Assembly (NCBI GenBank): GCA_035624355.1
Contig: DASPRQ010000084.1
Coordinates: 1 to 64,000, forward strand
Source: Usitatibacter sp035624355
GTDB lineage: Bacteria > Pseudomonadota > Gammaproteobacteria > Burkholderiales > Usitatibacteraceae
DNA: 64,000 nt
Direction of reading: 5' to 3'
Translations under genes and position numbers: made by a program
Shown here: piece by piece, positions 28,308 to 36,512 of the stretch
Layout of the letters: every line of letters begins with the position of its first letter
How positions within the stretch are numbered: the stretch's first letter is position 1
Notes under the pieces: generated by a model
Seen by the model: only the letters and a program-made list of their open reading frames with translations
Databases searched by the model: none
Told to the model about the DNA's origin: nothing

Positions 28308-29162
28308 TCACGGGCGCTTGAGCCGCGCCACGAGTCCCTCGAGCTGGTCGAGGCTCGCGTAGTCGATGACGAGGCTGCCCTTGCCTTCGCGCCGCGTCTT
28401 CAAGTGCACGCTCGCCCCGAGCGCCTCGGACAGCTCCTCCTCCAGGCGCCGCCCGTCGGCGTCGAGCTTCGCGGCGGGGCGGCGCCTTCCCCGCGGCGCG
28501 GCGGCCGATTCCTGCACGAGGCGCTCGGCTTCCCGCACCGAGAGGCCGCGATCCGCGATGCGCTCGGCGAGCTCGACCTGGCGCGCCTTCGAGACCGCGA
28601 GAAGCGCGCGCGCGTGGCCCATGTCGATGCGCCCTTCCTGCAGCAGGGCCTGGACGGCGGGCGCGAGCTCGAGGAGCCGCAGGAGGTTCGTCACGCCCGC
28701 GCGGGACCGGCCCACGGCGCGAGCGGCCTCCTCGTGGGTGAGGTCGAACTCGTCGACGAGGCGCTTCAAACCCGAGGCCTCCTCGATGGGATTCAGGTTC
28801 TCGCGCTGGATGTTCTCGATGAGGCCGATGCCGAGGGCCGCCTCATCGGGCACTTCGCGCACCAGCGCGGGAACGCGGGCGAGCCCGGCCATGCGCGCGG
28901 CCCGCCACCGCCGCTCGCCCGCGAGGATCTCGTACTGCCCGCCGTCCACGGGACGCACGACCACCGGCTGGATCACGCCGCGCGCGCGGATCGAATCGGC
29001 CAGCTCGGCGAGCGAGGTCTCGTCCATGCGCGTGCGCGGCTGGTAGCGCCCCGGCCGCAGCGACGCGACCGCCAGCTGCTCGAGCCGGTCCTCGTCGCGG
29101 GACTGCGTGTCGCCGCCCAGCAACGCATCGAGTCCCCGGCCGAGCGCCTTGTGCTTCGCCAT
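28308..29162 (-). CDS. parB: Chromosome partitioning protein ParB
   Basis: 284 residues. The N-terminal CTP-binding ParB domain carries the box GERRWRAAR. The central helix-turn-helix (LTHEEAARAVGRSRAGVTNLLRLLEL) reads parS, and a short C-terminal dimer domain follows. ParB loads at parS and spreads as a CTP-dependent clamp near the origin. Two parS sites lie 3.4 kb away at 32543 and 32579. It starts 2 bases after parA, in the same operon. Confidence 0.97.
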   Translation of the reverse strand: MAKHKALGRGLDALLGGDTQSRDEDRLEQLAVASLRPGRYQPRTRMDETSLAELADSIRARGVIQPVVVRPVDGGQYEILAGERRWRAARMAGLARVPALVREVPDEAALGIGLIENIQRENLNPIEEASGLKRLVDEFDLTHEEAARAVGRSRAGVTNLLRLLELAPAVQALLQEGRIDMGHARALLAVSKARQVELAERIADRGLSVREAERLVQESAAAPRGRRRPAAKLDADGRRLEEELSEALGASVHLKTRREGKGSLVIDYASLDQLEGLVARLKRP

Positions 29163-29164
29163 GC

Positions 29165-29947
29165 TCAGGCCGCCTCCGCGACGACGAAGCCGTTGCGCGC
29201 GAGCAGCTCCCGGGCGAACTGCAGGTGCGCCGCCGCGCCCTTCGAGGACGGGTCGTGCAGCAGCACGGGCTTGCCGAACGAGGGCGCCTCGGCGATGCGC
29301 ACGTTGCGCGGGATCACGGTGTCGAACACCTTCTCGCCGTAGTGGCGCTTGAGCTCGTCGGAGACCTGGACGGTGAGCGTGCTACGCGGGTCGTACATCG
29401 TGCGCACGAGGGCCTCGATCTCGATCGCGGGGTTGAGGTTCTGCTTCACCTTGCGCAGCGTCCCCACCAGGTCCGAGAGGCCCTCGAGCGCGTAGTACTC
29501 GCACTGCATCGGGATGATCACCGCGTCGGCGGCCGTGAAGCCGTTCACGGTGAGCATGTTGAGCGCAGGGGGACAATCGATCACGACGAAGTCGTATCCC
29601 TGGGGGCCCGCGCGCAGCGCGTCGCGCAAGCGGTACTCGCGCCGCTCGAGTTCGATGAGCTCGACTTCCGCACCGGCGAGCTCGCGGTTCGAGGGCACGA
29701 TGTCGTAGCCGCCTTCGCAGGAGCGCACCGCCTCCGCGAGCGGGTACTCGCCGAGGAGCACGCCGTACACCGTCCGCTCGCAGGCGGTCTTGTCGACGCC
29801 GCTGCCGGTGGTCGCGTTGCCCTGCGGGTCCAGGTCGACGAGGAGGACGCGGCGCCCGTAGTGCGCGAGGCTCGCGGAGAGGTTCACCGCGATGGAGGTC
29901 TTGCCGACGCCGCCCTTCTGGTTCGCGATCACGAAGATGCGGCCCAT
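29165..29947 (-). CDS. parA: Chromosome partitioning ATPase ParA (Soj)
   Basis: 260 residues. Deviant Walker A KGGVGKTS at residues 11-18 has both lysines; Walker A' and B regions are LLVDLDPQGNATTG and FVVIDCPPALNML. It is the short, chromosomal type with no N-terminal helix-turn-helix. It drives origin segregation with ParB. The ATG at 29947 overlaps the rsmG stop by one base. Confidence 0.97.
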   Translation of the reverse strand: MGRIFVIANQKGGVGKTSIAVNLSASLAHYGRRVLLVDLDPQGNATTGSGVDKTACERTVYGVLLGEYPLAEAVRSCEGGYDIVPSNRELAGAEVELIELERREYRLRDALRAGPQGYDFVVIDCPPALNMLTVNGFTAADAVIIPMQCEYYALEGLSDLVGTLRKVKQNLNPAIEIEALVRTMYDPRSTLTVQVSDELKRHYGEKVFDTVIPRNVRIAEAPSFGKPVLLHDPSSKGAAAHLQFARELLARNGFVVAEAA

Positions 29948-30573
29948 CACGCGGCCTCGAGGATCACGAGGTGGCGCTTCGCCTCGAGGCGCGGCACGCT
30001 CAGCTCCAGCACCCGCGCTACCCGATGGGTCGCGGGCACCCGCGCGATCTCCTCGAACGGATGGACGCCCTTCATCGCGATCAGCCGGCCGCCCTCGGCG
30101 ACGAGGTGCCGGGCCTGCGCCACGAAGTCCGCGAGATCGGAGAAGGCGCGCGAGACGACGGCGTCGAAGCGCTCGCGCGGCTTCCAGCTCTCCACGCGCT
30201 CGCAGACGACCTCCACGTTCGCGAGCGCGAGCTCCGCCTTCGCCTGGCGGAGAAAGGCGCATTTCTTGTGGCTCGAGTCGAGAAGCGTCACCGCCAGGTC
30301 GGGCCGCGCGACCGCGAGCGGAATCCCCGGCAGCCCCGCGCCGGTGCCCACATCGAGCAGCGTGCGCGCGCCGGCGACGTAGGGCAGGAGCGTGAGGCTG
30401 TCGAGCACGTGGAGCACCACCATCTGGTCGGCTTCGCGCACCGCCGTGAGGTTGTGCACGCGGTTCCACTTCTCGATGAGCCCCAGGTAGCGCGCGAGCG
30501 TCGCGGCCGCCCCCGCCGGCAGCGCGAGCCCCATGGCGGCCGCGCCCTCGGCGATCTGCGCCTCGAGCGTCAT
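29947..30573 (-). CDS. rsmG: 16S rRNA (guanine-527-N7)-methyltransferase RsmG
   Basis: 208 residues. The SAM-binding motif LLDVGTGAGLPGIPLAV and the segment LLDSSHKKCAFLRQ identify RsmG (GidB). It methylates G527 of 16S rRNA, and loss gives low-level streptomycin resistance in other bacteria. The ATG at 30573 overlaps the mnmG stop as ATGA. Confidence 0.96.
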   Translation of the reverse strand: MTLEAQIAEGAAAMGLALPAGAAATLARYLGLIEKWNRVHNLTAVREADQMVVLHVLDSLTLLPYVAGARTLLDVGTGAGLPGIPLAVARPDLAVTLLDSSHKKCAFLRQAKAELALANVEVVCERVESWKPRERFDAVVSRAFSDLADFVAQARHLVAEGGRLIAMKGVHPFEEIARVPATHRVARVLELSVPRLEAKRHLVILEAA

Positions 30574-32477
30574 GCCCGGCCTTCGCGCAGCGCGGTGGCC
30601 GCCGCAGCCCGCCGCTTCAGGTGCACGAGGAGCAGCGAGATGGCCGCTGGCGTCACTCCGGGGATCCGCGAGGCCTGGCCGACGGTTTCCGGCCGGTGCT
30701 GCGCGAGCTTCTGCCGGACCTCCTTCGACAGGCCCCGGATCGCCTCGTAGTCCAGCTCCGGCGGAAGGGCGAGGCGCTCCTGCGCGAGCTGCCGGTCGAT
30801 CTCGGCGGCCTGCCGCTCGATGTAGCCGGCGTACTTCGCGGCGATCTCGACCTGCTGGGCGACATCCTCTTCCCCCGCCACCGGGCTTGGGGCTCCGGCC
30901 CAATGGGCGATCGCCCCGTAGCGCACCCCGGGGCGGCGCAGAAGGTCGAATAGTGAGCGCTCACGATCGATTGGGGAGCCGAGCACAAGTACTTGTTCTT
31001 CCATGGGAACGCGATCCGGCTGGGCATGGCTGGCACGCAAGCGGGCGGTCTCCCGCTCGATGGCGTCGCGCTTCCTGGCGAAGGCGGCCCACCGGGTATC
31101 GTCCACGAGCCCGAGCCTGCGCCCGGACTCCGTGAGCCGGAGGTCGGCGTTGTCCTCCCGCAGCTGAAGGCGGTACTCGGCGCGGCTGGTGAACATCCGG
31201 TAGGGCTCCGTGACCCCCCGGGTGACGAGGTCGTCCACGAGCACGCCGAGGTAGGCTTCGTCGCGCCGGGGACACCACCCCGCTTCTCCCCGGGCCGCGA
31301 GCGCCGCGTTCATGCCCGCGAGAAGCCCTTGGGCGGCGGCTTCCTCGTAGCCCGTCGTCCCGTTGATCTGGCCGGCGAAGAACAGCCCCGGGATCGCCTT
31401 CGTCTCGAGGGTCGACTTCAGGCCGCGGGGATCGTAGTAGTCGTACTCGATCGCGTACCCCGGCCGCAGGATCTCGGCCCGTTCAAGGCCGGCGATCGAG
31501 CGCACCAGCTCGCACTGGACGTCGAACGGCAGGCTGGTCGAGATGCCGTTGGGATAGACCTCGTGGGTCCCCAGCCCCTCGGGCTCGAGGAAGATCTGGT
31601 GCGACGCTCTGTCCGCGAAGCGGTGGATCTTGTCCTCGATGGACGGGCAATAGCGCGGGCCCACGCCTTCGATCACCCCCGTGAACATCGGCGAGCGGTC
31701 GAGCCCGGCGCGGATGATGTCGTGGGTGCGCTCGTTCGTGTGGGTGATCCAGCAGCTCACCTGGCGCGGGTGCTGCTCCCGCGAGCCCAGGAACGAGAAC
31801 ACCGGCTCGGGACGGTCGCCGGGCTGCTCGACGAGGCGGGAGTAGTCGATCGTGCGCCCGTCGATGCGAGGGGGTGTGCCGGTCTTGAGGCGCCCGGCCG
31901 GCAACCGCAGGTCGCGCAGCCTCGCCGCCAGGGAAAGCGAGGGCGGATCGCCGGCGCGCCCCGCCTGGTACCGGGAAAGTCCGACGTGAACCAGGCCGCC
32001 GAGGAAGGTGCCCGCCGTGAGCACGACCGTCGTCGCGTGGAAGCGCACGCCGATCGAGGTGACCGCGCCGGCGACCCGGTCGCCGTCGAGAACGAGGTCG
32101 TCGACCGCCGCCTGGAAGATGCGCAGGTTCGGCTCCCGCTCCAGGCGCTGCCGGATGGCCGCCCGATAGAGAACCCGGTCGGCCTGGGCCCGGGTCGCCC
32201 GTACGGCCGGACCCTTGCTCGCATTCAGGGTCCGGAACTGGATTCCCGCCTCGTCGGCCGCAGCCGCCATGACTCCGCCCAGGGCATCGACTTCCTTCAC
32301 GAGGTGGCCTTTGCCGATGCCGCCGATGGACGGATTGCACGACATCTGGCCGAGCGTCTCCACGGCGTGGGTGAGCAGGACCGTCCGGGCTCCCGCGCGA
32401 GCCGCCGCGAGGGCCGCTTCCGTGCCGGCGTGACCTCCGCCGACGACGAGGACATCGAAACGAGTGGGAAAATCCAT
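30570..32477 (-). CDS. mnmG: tRNA uridine-34 5-carboxymethylaminomethyl modification enzyme MnmG (GidA)
   Basis: 635 residues. N-terminal FAD fingerprint DVLVVGGGHAGTEAA; signatures LTAGTFLGG and PGYAIEYDYYDPRGL. With MnmE it modifies U34 of split-box tRNAs. I chose the ATG at 32477 (MDFPTRFDVL); an in-frame TTG at 32498 would add seven residues. The 5' side is separated from mnmE by a 116-base spacer that holds two parS sites. Confidence 0.97.
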   Translation of the reverse strand: MDFPTRFDVLVVGGGHAGTEAALAAARAGARTVLLTHAVETLGQMSCNPSIGGIGKGHLVKEVDALGGVMAAAADEAGIQFRTLNASKGPAVRATRAQADRVLYRAAIRQRLEREPNLRIFQAAVDDLVLDGDRVAGAVTSIGVRFHATTVVLTAGTFLGGLVHVGLSRYQAGRAGDPPSLSLAARLRDLRLPAGRLKTGTPPRIDGRTIDYSRLVEQPGDRPEPVFSFLGSREQHPRQVSCWITHTNERTHDIIRAGLDRSPMFTGVIEGVGPRYCPSIEDKIHRFADRASHQIFLEPEGLGTHEVYPNGISTSLPFDVQCELVRSIAGLERAEILRPGYAIEYDYYDPRGLKSTLETKAIPGLFFAGQINGTTGYEEAAAQGLLAGMNAALAARGEAGWCPRRDEAYLGVLVDDLVTRGVTEPYRMFTSRAEYRLQLREDNADLRLTESGRRLGLVDDTRWAAFARKRDAIERETARLRASHAQPDRVPMEEQVLVLGSPIDRERSLFDLLRRPGVRYGAIAHWAGAPSPVAGEEDVAQQVEIAAKYAGYIERQAAEIDRQLAQERLALPPELDYEAIRGLSKEVRQKLAQHRPETVGQASRIPGVTPAAISLLLVHLKRRAAAATALREGRA

Positions 32478-32542
32478 GGGGGGACGGCTACACCGCAAGT
32501 CCAGGGAGAAATTCTACGTGAAAGCCGCCTGCGGCCGCATGG

Positions 32543-32556
32543 GTTCCACGTGGAAC
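32543..32556. promoter_or_regulatory. parS site 1
   Basis: Perfect 14-bp palindrome GTTCCACGTGGAAC, the core of the proteobacterial parS consensus. The flanking bases give GGTTCCACGTGGAACA as 16-mer. It lies in the mnmG-mnmE spacer, 3.4 kb from parB and 4 kb from dnaA. Confidence 0.9.
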
Positions 32557-32578
32557 ACCGTCCTCCCGGCGTACTACC

Positions 32579-32592
32579 GTTCCACGTGGAAC
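32579..32592. promoter_or_regulatory. parS site 2
   Basis: The same palindrome GTTCCACGTGGAAC, 36 bases after the first, ending two bases before the mnmE stop codon begins. Two identical sites in a short spacer next to parAB make chance very unlikely. Confidence 0.9.
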
Positions 32593-32593
32593 A

Positions 32594-33928
32594 TCACTTC
32601 CCGATGCAGAACCGGCTGAAGATCTCCCCGAGAAGCTCGTCAGCGCTCACTACGCCGGTGATGCGCCCGAGCGCCGAATGCGCCAGGCGGAGCTCTTCGG
32701 CTTGTAAATCAAAGGCTTGAATATGCTCCTCGGCCAGGCTCAGATGAGTCGATGCTTCCACCAAAGCGTCGAGGTGCCGCTGGCGAGCCATGAAGATGCC
32801 CTCCCCGTGGGGCTGCCAGCCGGCCGCCCGGAGCAGCCAGTCCCTGAGCCGGGGGATGCCCTCGCCGCTCTTCGCCGAGACGGCGATGAAATCCTCCTGC
32901 TCGTGCGCCGGGGGCGCCGGAGGCCGGGCAAGGTCGATCTTGTTCACGACCCGCGCGGTAGGCAGGTGCGACGGGAGGCGCTTCAGGATGGCTTCCTCGG
33001 GGCCCTCGGGATCCACGGCCGACTCGATGACGATGGCGGCGCCCGCCGTCTCGATGGCCTTCCACGTGCGCTCGACCCCGATTCGCTCGACCTCGTCGCG
33101 CGTCTCGCGCAGTCCCGCGGTGTCGATCAGATGGATGGGCACGCCCTCGATCAGGATCGTCGCCCGCACGTAGTCGCGCGTCGTCCCGGGCACCGCCGTC
33201 ACGATCGCCACGTCCTCGCCGGCGAGGCGATTGAGCAGGCTGGACTTGCCGACGTTGGGCCGGCCCACGAGGACGACGGTGAGACCTTCGCGGAGCACCG
33301 CGCCTTGCCTCGCGTCCGCGAGAAGCGACTGGATCGCCGCCCGGAGCCCGCCGCGCATGTCGTCCTGCGCGGCGCGGTCGGCCGGATCGATCTCCTCCTC
33401 GGGAAAATCGATGCATGCTTCCACGTGCATGCGCAGCTCGAGCATGGCGTCGGCCACCTGCGTGACGCGCCGGGAGAACTCTCCCGCGAGGGACCGTACG
33501 GCGCTGCGCGCGGCCTCCGTGCTCGCGGCGTCGATCAGGTCCGCCACGCTCTCGGCCTGCGCGAGGTCGAGGCGGTCGTTGAGGAACGCGCGGCGGGTGA
33601 ACTCACCCGGCTCGGCCACGCGTGCCCCCGCTTCCACGCAGCGCTCGAGGAGCTGGCGCATCACCACGGGGCCGCCGTGGGCCTGCAGCTCGAGGACGTC
33701 CTCGCCGGTGTACGACCGGGGCCGCGGAAAGTACAGCGCGATGCCGCGGTCGATCAGCTCGCCCGCCGCGGAACGGAAATCGCAGAGCGTCGCATGGCGC
33801 GGCGCGGGGACCTCGCCCGCCACGGCCTCGGCGACGCGCCGGGCGCCACGTCCCGACACGCGCACGACGCCGATGCCCCCCCGCCCCGGGGGCGTGGAGA
33901 TGGCGGCGATGGTCTCGCCGTCGCTCAG
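32594..33928 (-). CDS. mnmE: tRNA modification GTPase MnmE (TrmE)
   Basis: 444 residues. The N-terminal tetrahydrofolate-binding domain starts SDGETIAAISTPPGRGGIGVVRVSG, the G domain has GRPNVGKS at 222-229 and DTAG, and the C-terminus is the diagnostic FCIGK. It partners MnmG. No ATG, GTG or TTG fits near the conserved start. A CTG at 33928, overlapping the yidC stop as CTGA, gives exactly the expected N-terminus, so I infer CTG initiation with coupling to yidC. Confidence 0.95.
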   Translation of the reverse strand: MSDGETIAAISTPPGRGGIGVVRVSGRGARRVAEAVAGEVPAPRHATLCDFRSAAGELIDRGIALYFPRPRSYTGEDVLELQAHGGPVVMRQLLERCVEAGARVAEPGEFTRRAFLNDRLDLAQAESVADLIDAASTEAARSAVRSLAGEFSRRVTQVADAMLELRMHVEACIDFPEEEIDPADRAAQDDMRGGLRAAIQSLLADARQGAVLREGLTVVLVGRPNVGKSSLLNRLAGEDVAIVTAVPGTTRDYVRATILIEGVPIHLIDTAGLRETRDEVERIGVERTWKAIETAGAAIVIESAVDPEGPEEAILKRLPSHLPTARVVNKIDLARPPAPPAHEQEDFIAVSAKSGEGIPRLRDWLLRAAGWQPHGEGIFMARQRHLDALVEASTHLSLAEEHIQAFDLQAEELRLAHSALGRITGVVSADELLGEIFSRFCIGK

Positions 33929-35586
33929 CGCCTGGCCTTCGCCTTCGCCTCGGCCGCGAGGGTTCGGTTGATGTGCCACTGCTGCACGATCGACAGCAGG
34001 TTCTGGACGACCCAGTACAGCACGAGCCCGGACGGGAAGAACAGGAAGAACACGCTGAACATGATGGGCATGATCATCATGACCTTGGCCTGCACCGGGT
34101 CGGCGGGCTGGGGATTGATGCGCGTCTGCGCGAACATCGAGATCGCGTAGACGATGGGGAGCACGAAGTACGGGTCGGGCGCGGACAGGTCGTGGATCCA
34201 CCCGAGCCAGGGCGCGTGCCGAAGCTCGATCGAGCCGAGCAGCACCCAGTAGAGCGCGATGAACACCGGGATCTGCACCGCGATCGGCAGGCACCCGCCC
34301 AGCGGGTTGATCTTCTCGGTGCGGTAGAGCTCCATCATCGCCTGGTTGAGCTTCTGGCGGTCGTCGCCGTAGAGCTCCTTCAGCTTCTCCATCTTGGGCG
34401 CGAGCACCTTCATCTGCGCCATGGAGCGCCCCGCCTTCGCGTTGAGCGGGTAGAAGGTGAGCTTGATGAGGATGGTCATCAGGATGATCGCCCAGCCCCA
34501 GTTGCCCACGAACCCGTGGATCGTCTTGAGCAACCAGAAGAGCGGCACGGCGAGGATCTTGAGCCATCCGTAGTCGACGACGAGGTCCATGCCCGGCGCG
34601 GTCCGCGCGAGGCGGTCCTTCTCCTGCGGCCCGATGTACGCGCGCACGTCCACCGTGCGGGTCGCGCCCGGCTCGATCGTCCCCACCGGCACGATGACGC
34701 CGGCCGTGTAGACGTTGTTCCCCACGCGGTTCGTGAAGTACTCGCGCTCCACGCCCTGCTTCGGCAGCCATGCCGAGACGAAGTAGTGCTGAACGATCGC
34801 GATCCAGCCGTCCTTCGCCTTCTTCGGATATCCGAGGTCGCCCTTGTCGATGTCCTTGAACGTGACCTTGTGGAACTTCGACTCCTCGGTGTAGACCGCG
34901 GGACCGGTGAACGTCGTCACGCCGCCGAAGGAGCTCGTCTGCGCGGCCTCCTGGCTGGGCGGGTTCGAGTCGCGCAGGAACTGGTAGTACGCGTACGGCG
35001 CGATGGGCTTCGCCGAGCGGTTGGTGATGTCGTAGCCCTCGTCGATCACGTAGCTCCCGCGGTGGAACACGAGGCGCTTGACCACTTCCGCGCCCGAACC
35101 GTCGCGGGCGCGCAGGCGCACCACCAGGGAATCCTCGCCGCCGCCGAGGGTGTACGAGCTCTTCTCCGCCTCGTACGGGGTCTTGTGGTTGGGCAGGTCG
35201 TCGCCGAGCAGCCCCGACTGCGTCTCGAAGAAATGCTGCGGGTCGGGCTCCATCAGCGTGAGGGGCTTCGTACGGTCCTGGGCGGCGAATACCGTGCGCA
35301 GCGTCACGCGGCGGATGTCGCCCCCGATCGGATTGATGTCCACGTCGAGGAGGTCGGTGTGCACGTGGATCGGCTGCCCGGCGGCGGCGGGGGCCGCCGG
35401 TCCCGCCGGCGGCGCCATCGCGGCGGGCGCCGCGGGCTGTGCCGCCGGAGCCGGCGTGGAAGCGGGGACGGAGGGCACCGTCGTGGCGGGATGCGGCGGC
35501 GGCGCGTTGTGCCGCTCCCACGCCTGCCACAACAGCAGCGCGGAAAACGAAAACACGACGAGCGCGATGAGTCTTTGGATGTCCAT
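33925..35586 (-). CDS. yidC: Membrane protein insertase YidC
   Basis: 553 residues from MDIQRLIALVVFSFSALLLWQAW (ATG 35586; another ATG two codons earlier at 35592). It has an N-terminal helix, then a Pro/Ala-rich stretch. A large periplasmic beta domain follows (about residues 75-330), then the conserved five-helix insertase core (GGCLPIAVQIPVFIALYWVL). It inserts membrane proteins with or without SecYEG; the F0 c subunit is a classic client. It is in the rpmH-rnpA-yidD-yidC-mnmE cluster. Confidence 0.97.
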   Translation of the reverse strand: MDIQRLIALVVFSFSALLLWQAWERHNAPPPHPATTVPSVPASTPAPAAQPAAPAAMAPPAGPAAPAAAGQPIHVHTDLLDVDINPIGGDIRRVTLRTVFAAQDRTKPLTLMEPDPQHFFETQSGLLGDDLPNHKTPYEAEKSSYTLGGGEDSLVVRLRARDGSGAEVVKRLVFHRGSYVIDEGYDITNRSAKPIAPYAYYQFLRDSNPPSQEAAQTSSFGGVTTFTGPAVYTEESKFHKVTFKDIDKGDLGYPKKAKDGWIAIVQHYFVSAWLPKQGVEREYFTNRVGNNVYTAGVIVPVGTIEPGATRTVDVRAYIGPQEKDRLARTAPGMDLVVDYGWLKILAVPLFWLLKTIHGFVGNWGWAIILMTILIKLTFYPLNAKAGRSMAQMKVLAPKMEKLKELYGDDRQKLNQAMMELYRTEKINPLGGCLPIAVQIPVFIALYWVLLGSIELRHAPWLGWIHDLSAPDPYFVLPIVYAISMFAQTRINPQPADPVQAKVMMIMPIMFSVFFLFFPSGLVLYWVVQNLLSIVQQWHINRTLAAEAKAKARR

Positions 35587-35602
35587 CGTCATTCGGGCAA
35601 CC

Positions 35603-35812
35603 TCAGGGAACGGGGTCGTAGCCGCCTTGATGCCACGGATGGCATCGCGCGACGCGCCGCAGCGCAAGCCACGAGCCCGCCCAGGCGCCATGGCGGCCGA
35701 TCGCCTCGATGGCGTATTGCGAGCAGGTGGGCGAGAACCGGCACTGGTTTCCCCACCACGGGCTGAGAAGGTAACGATAGGCGCGGACCAGCGCGACCAG
35801 GAACCGCGCCAT
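35603..35812 (-). CDS. yidD: Membrane protein insertion efficiency factor YidD
   Basis: 69 residues from the ATG at 35812, which overlaps the rnpA stop as TGATG. The conserved core is YRYLLSPWWGNQCRFSPTCSQYAIEAI. YidD is a small amphipathic protein at the inner membrane that aids YidC. Tight packing with rnpA and yidC is universal. Confidence 0.95.
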   Translation of the reverse strand: MARFLVALVRAYRYLLSPWWGNQCRFSPTCSQYAIEAIGRHGAWAGSWLALRRVARCHPWHQGGYDPVP

Positions 35813-36180
35813 CAACGCGCCCTCGACTCGTGCAGCTCGTCAAAGAGCCGCGAGAGCTCCCCGCGCACCGCCCCGGCCGAGGAGGCCTCGAAGCGCTGCC
35901 GCAGCGCGACCACGCAGTCGAGACCGCCGCCCTTGAGCGCATGGCGCCGGAACGCCTCGCGCACGATGCGCTTGAGGAGGTTGCGTTCCACCGAGGAGGG
36001 AGCGAGCCGCCGCGTAAGCGCGATGCCCAGGCGCGAATCGGGCGACCGGCGCTCCAGGGCGTGGATCACGAGGGTCGCCCCGCGCACTTTCTTCCCCGCG
36101 CGCAGCACCGGACCGAATGAGCCCCGCGTGCCGAAGCGGTGACGCCGGGAAAAGCCCTCGTCTCGGGCGCTCCGCGGCAT
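35812..36180 (-). CDS. rnpA: Ribonuclease P protein component
   Basis: 122 residues from the ATG at 36180; an in-frame TTG at 36192 overlapping the rpmH stop is possible. The RNR motif that contacts RNase P RNA reads VERNLLKRIVREAFRRH. It helps M1 RNA cut 5' leaders from tRNA precursors. The RNA gene itself is not in this window. Confidence 0.94.
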   Translation of the reverse strand: MPRSARDEGFSRRHRFGTRGSFGPVLRAGKKVRGATLVIHALERRSPDSRLGIALTRRLAPSSVERNLLKRIVREAFRRHALKGGGLDCVVALRQRFEASSAGAVRGELSRLFDELHESRAR

Positions 36181-36188
36181 GGCGCGAC

Positions 36189-36323
36189 TCAAACCGCGAC
36201 GCGCTTGCGGCCCTTGGCGCGGCGCGCGTTGACGATGGCCCGTCCGCTCGCCGTCTTCATGCGCGCGCGGAACCCGTGCGTCTTCTTGCGGTGAGTCGTC
36301 GACGGCTGGAAGGTGCGCTTCAT
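36189..36323 (-). CDS. rpmH: 50S ribosomal protein L34
   Basis: 44 residues, MKRTFQPSTTHRKKTHGFRA at the start, highly basic, essentially invariant in bacteria. First gene of the leftward cluster that begins at the origin region. Confidence 0.98.
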   Translation of the reverse strand: MKRTFQPSTTHRKKTHGFRARMKTASGRAIVNARRAKGRKRVAV

Positions 36324-36368
36324 TGCGGGCCCCTGGCTCGGAAGATCGCGGATCGCGAAAAGCCTCAA

Positions 36369-36374
36369 ATTATA
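36369..36374 (-). promoter_or_regulatory. -10 element of the rpmH promoter
   Basis: Perfect TATAAT on the minus strand, 45 bases before the rpmH start. No good -35 is visible at 16-18 bases, so only the -10 is called. Confidence 0.55.
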
Positions 36375-36427
36375 GCCGATCCGACTTGCCACGCCATTGC
36401 GGCCATGATTTCAAGGCCTTCCGGCGC

Positions 36428-36458
36428 TGTGGATAACATCGGCCGTTCCGGATAAAAT
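36428..36458 (+). promoter_or_regulatory. DnaA box and probable dnaA promoter
   Basis: TGTGGATAA at 36428-36436 is a perfect DnaA box on the minus strand. A -10-like TAAAAT lies at 36453-36458, so the box would cover the -35 region of dnaA. This is the usual geometry for autorepression of dnaA by DnaA. The box is certain by sequence; the promoter is inferred. Confidence 0.6.
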
Positions 36459-36512
36459 TTCGGATCGCCCTCCCCGCCTTTTCGTTCCCGACGTCACCGC
36501 CGCCCGCCACCC

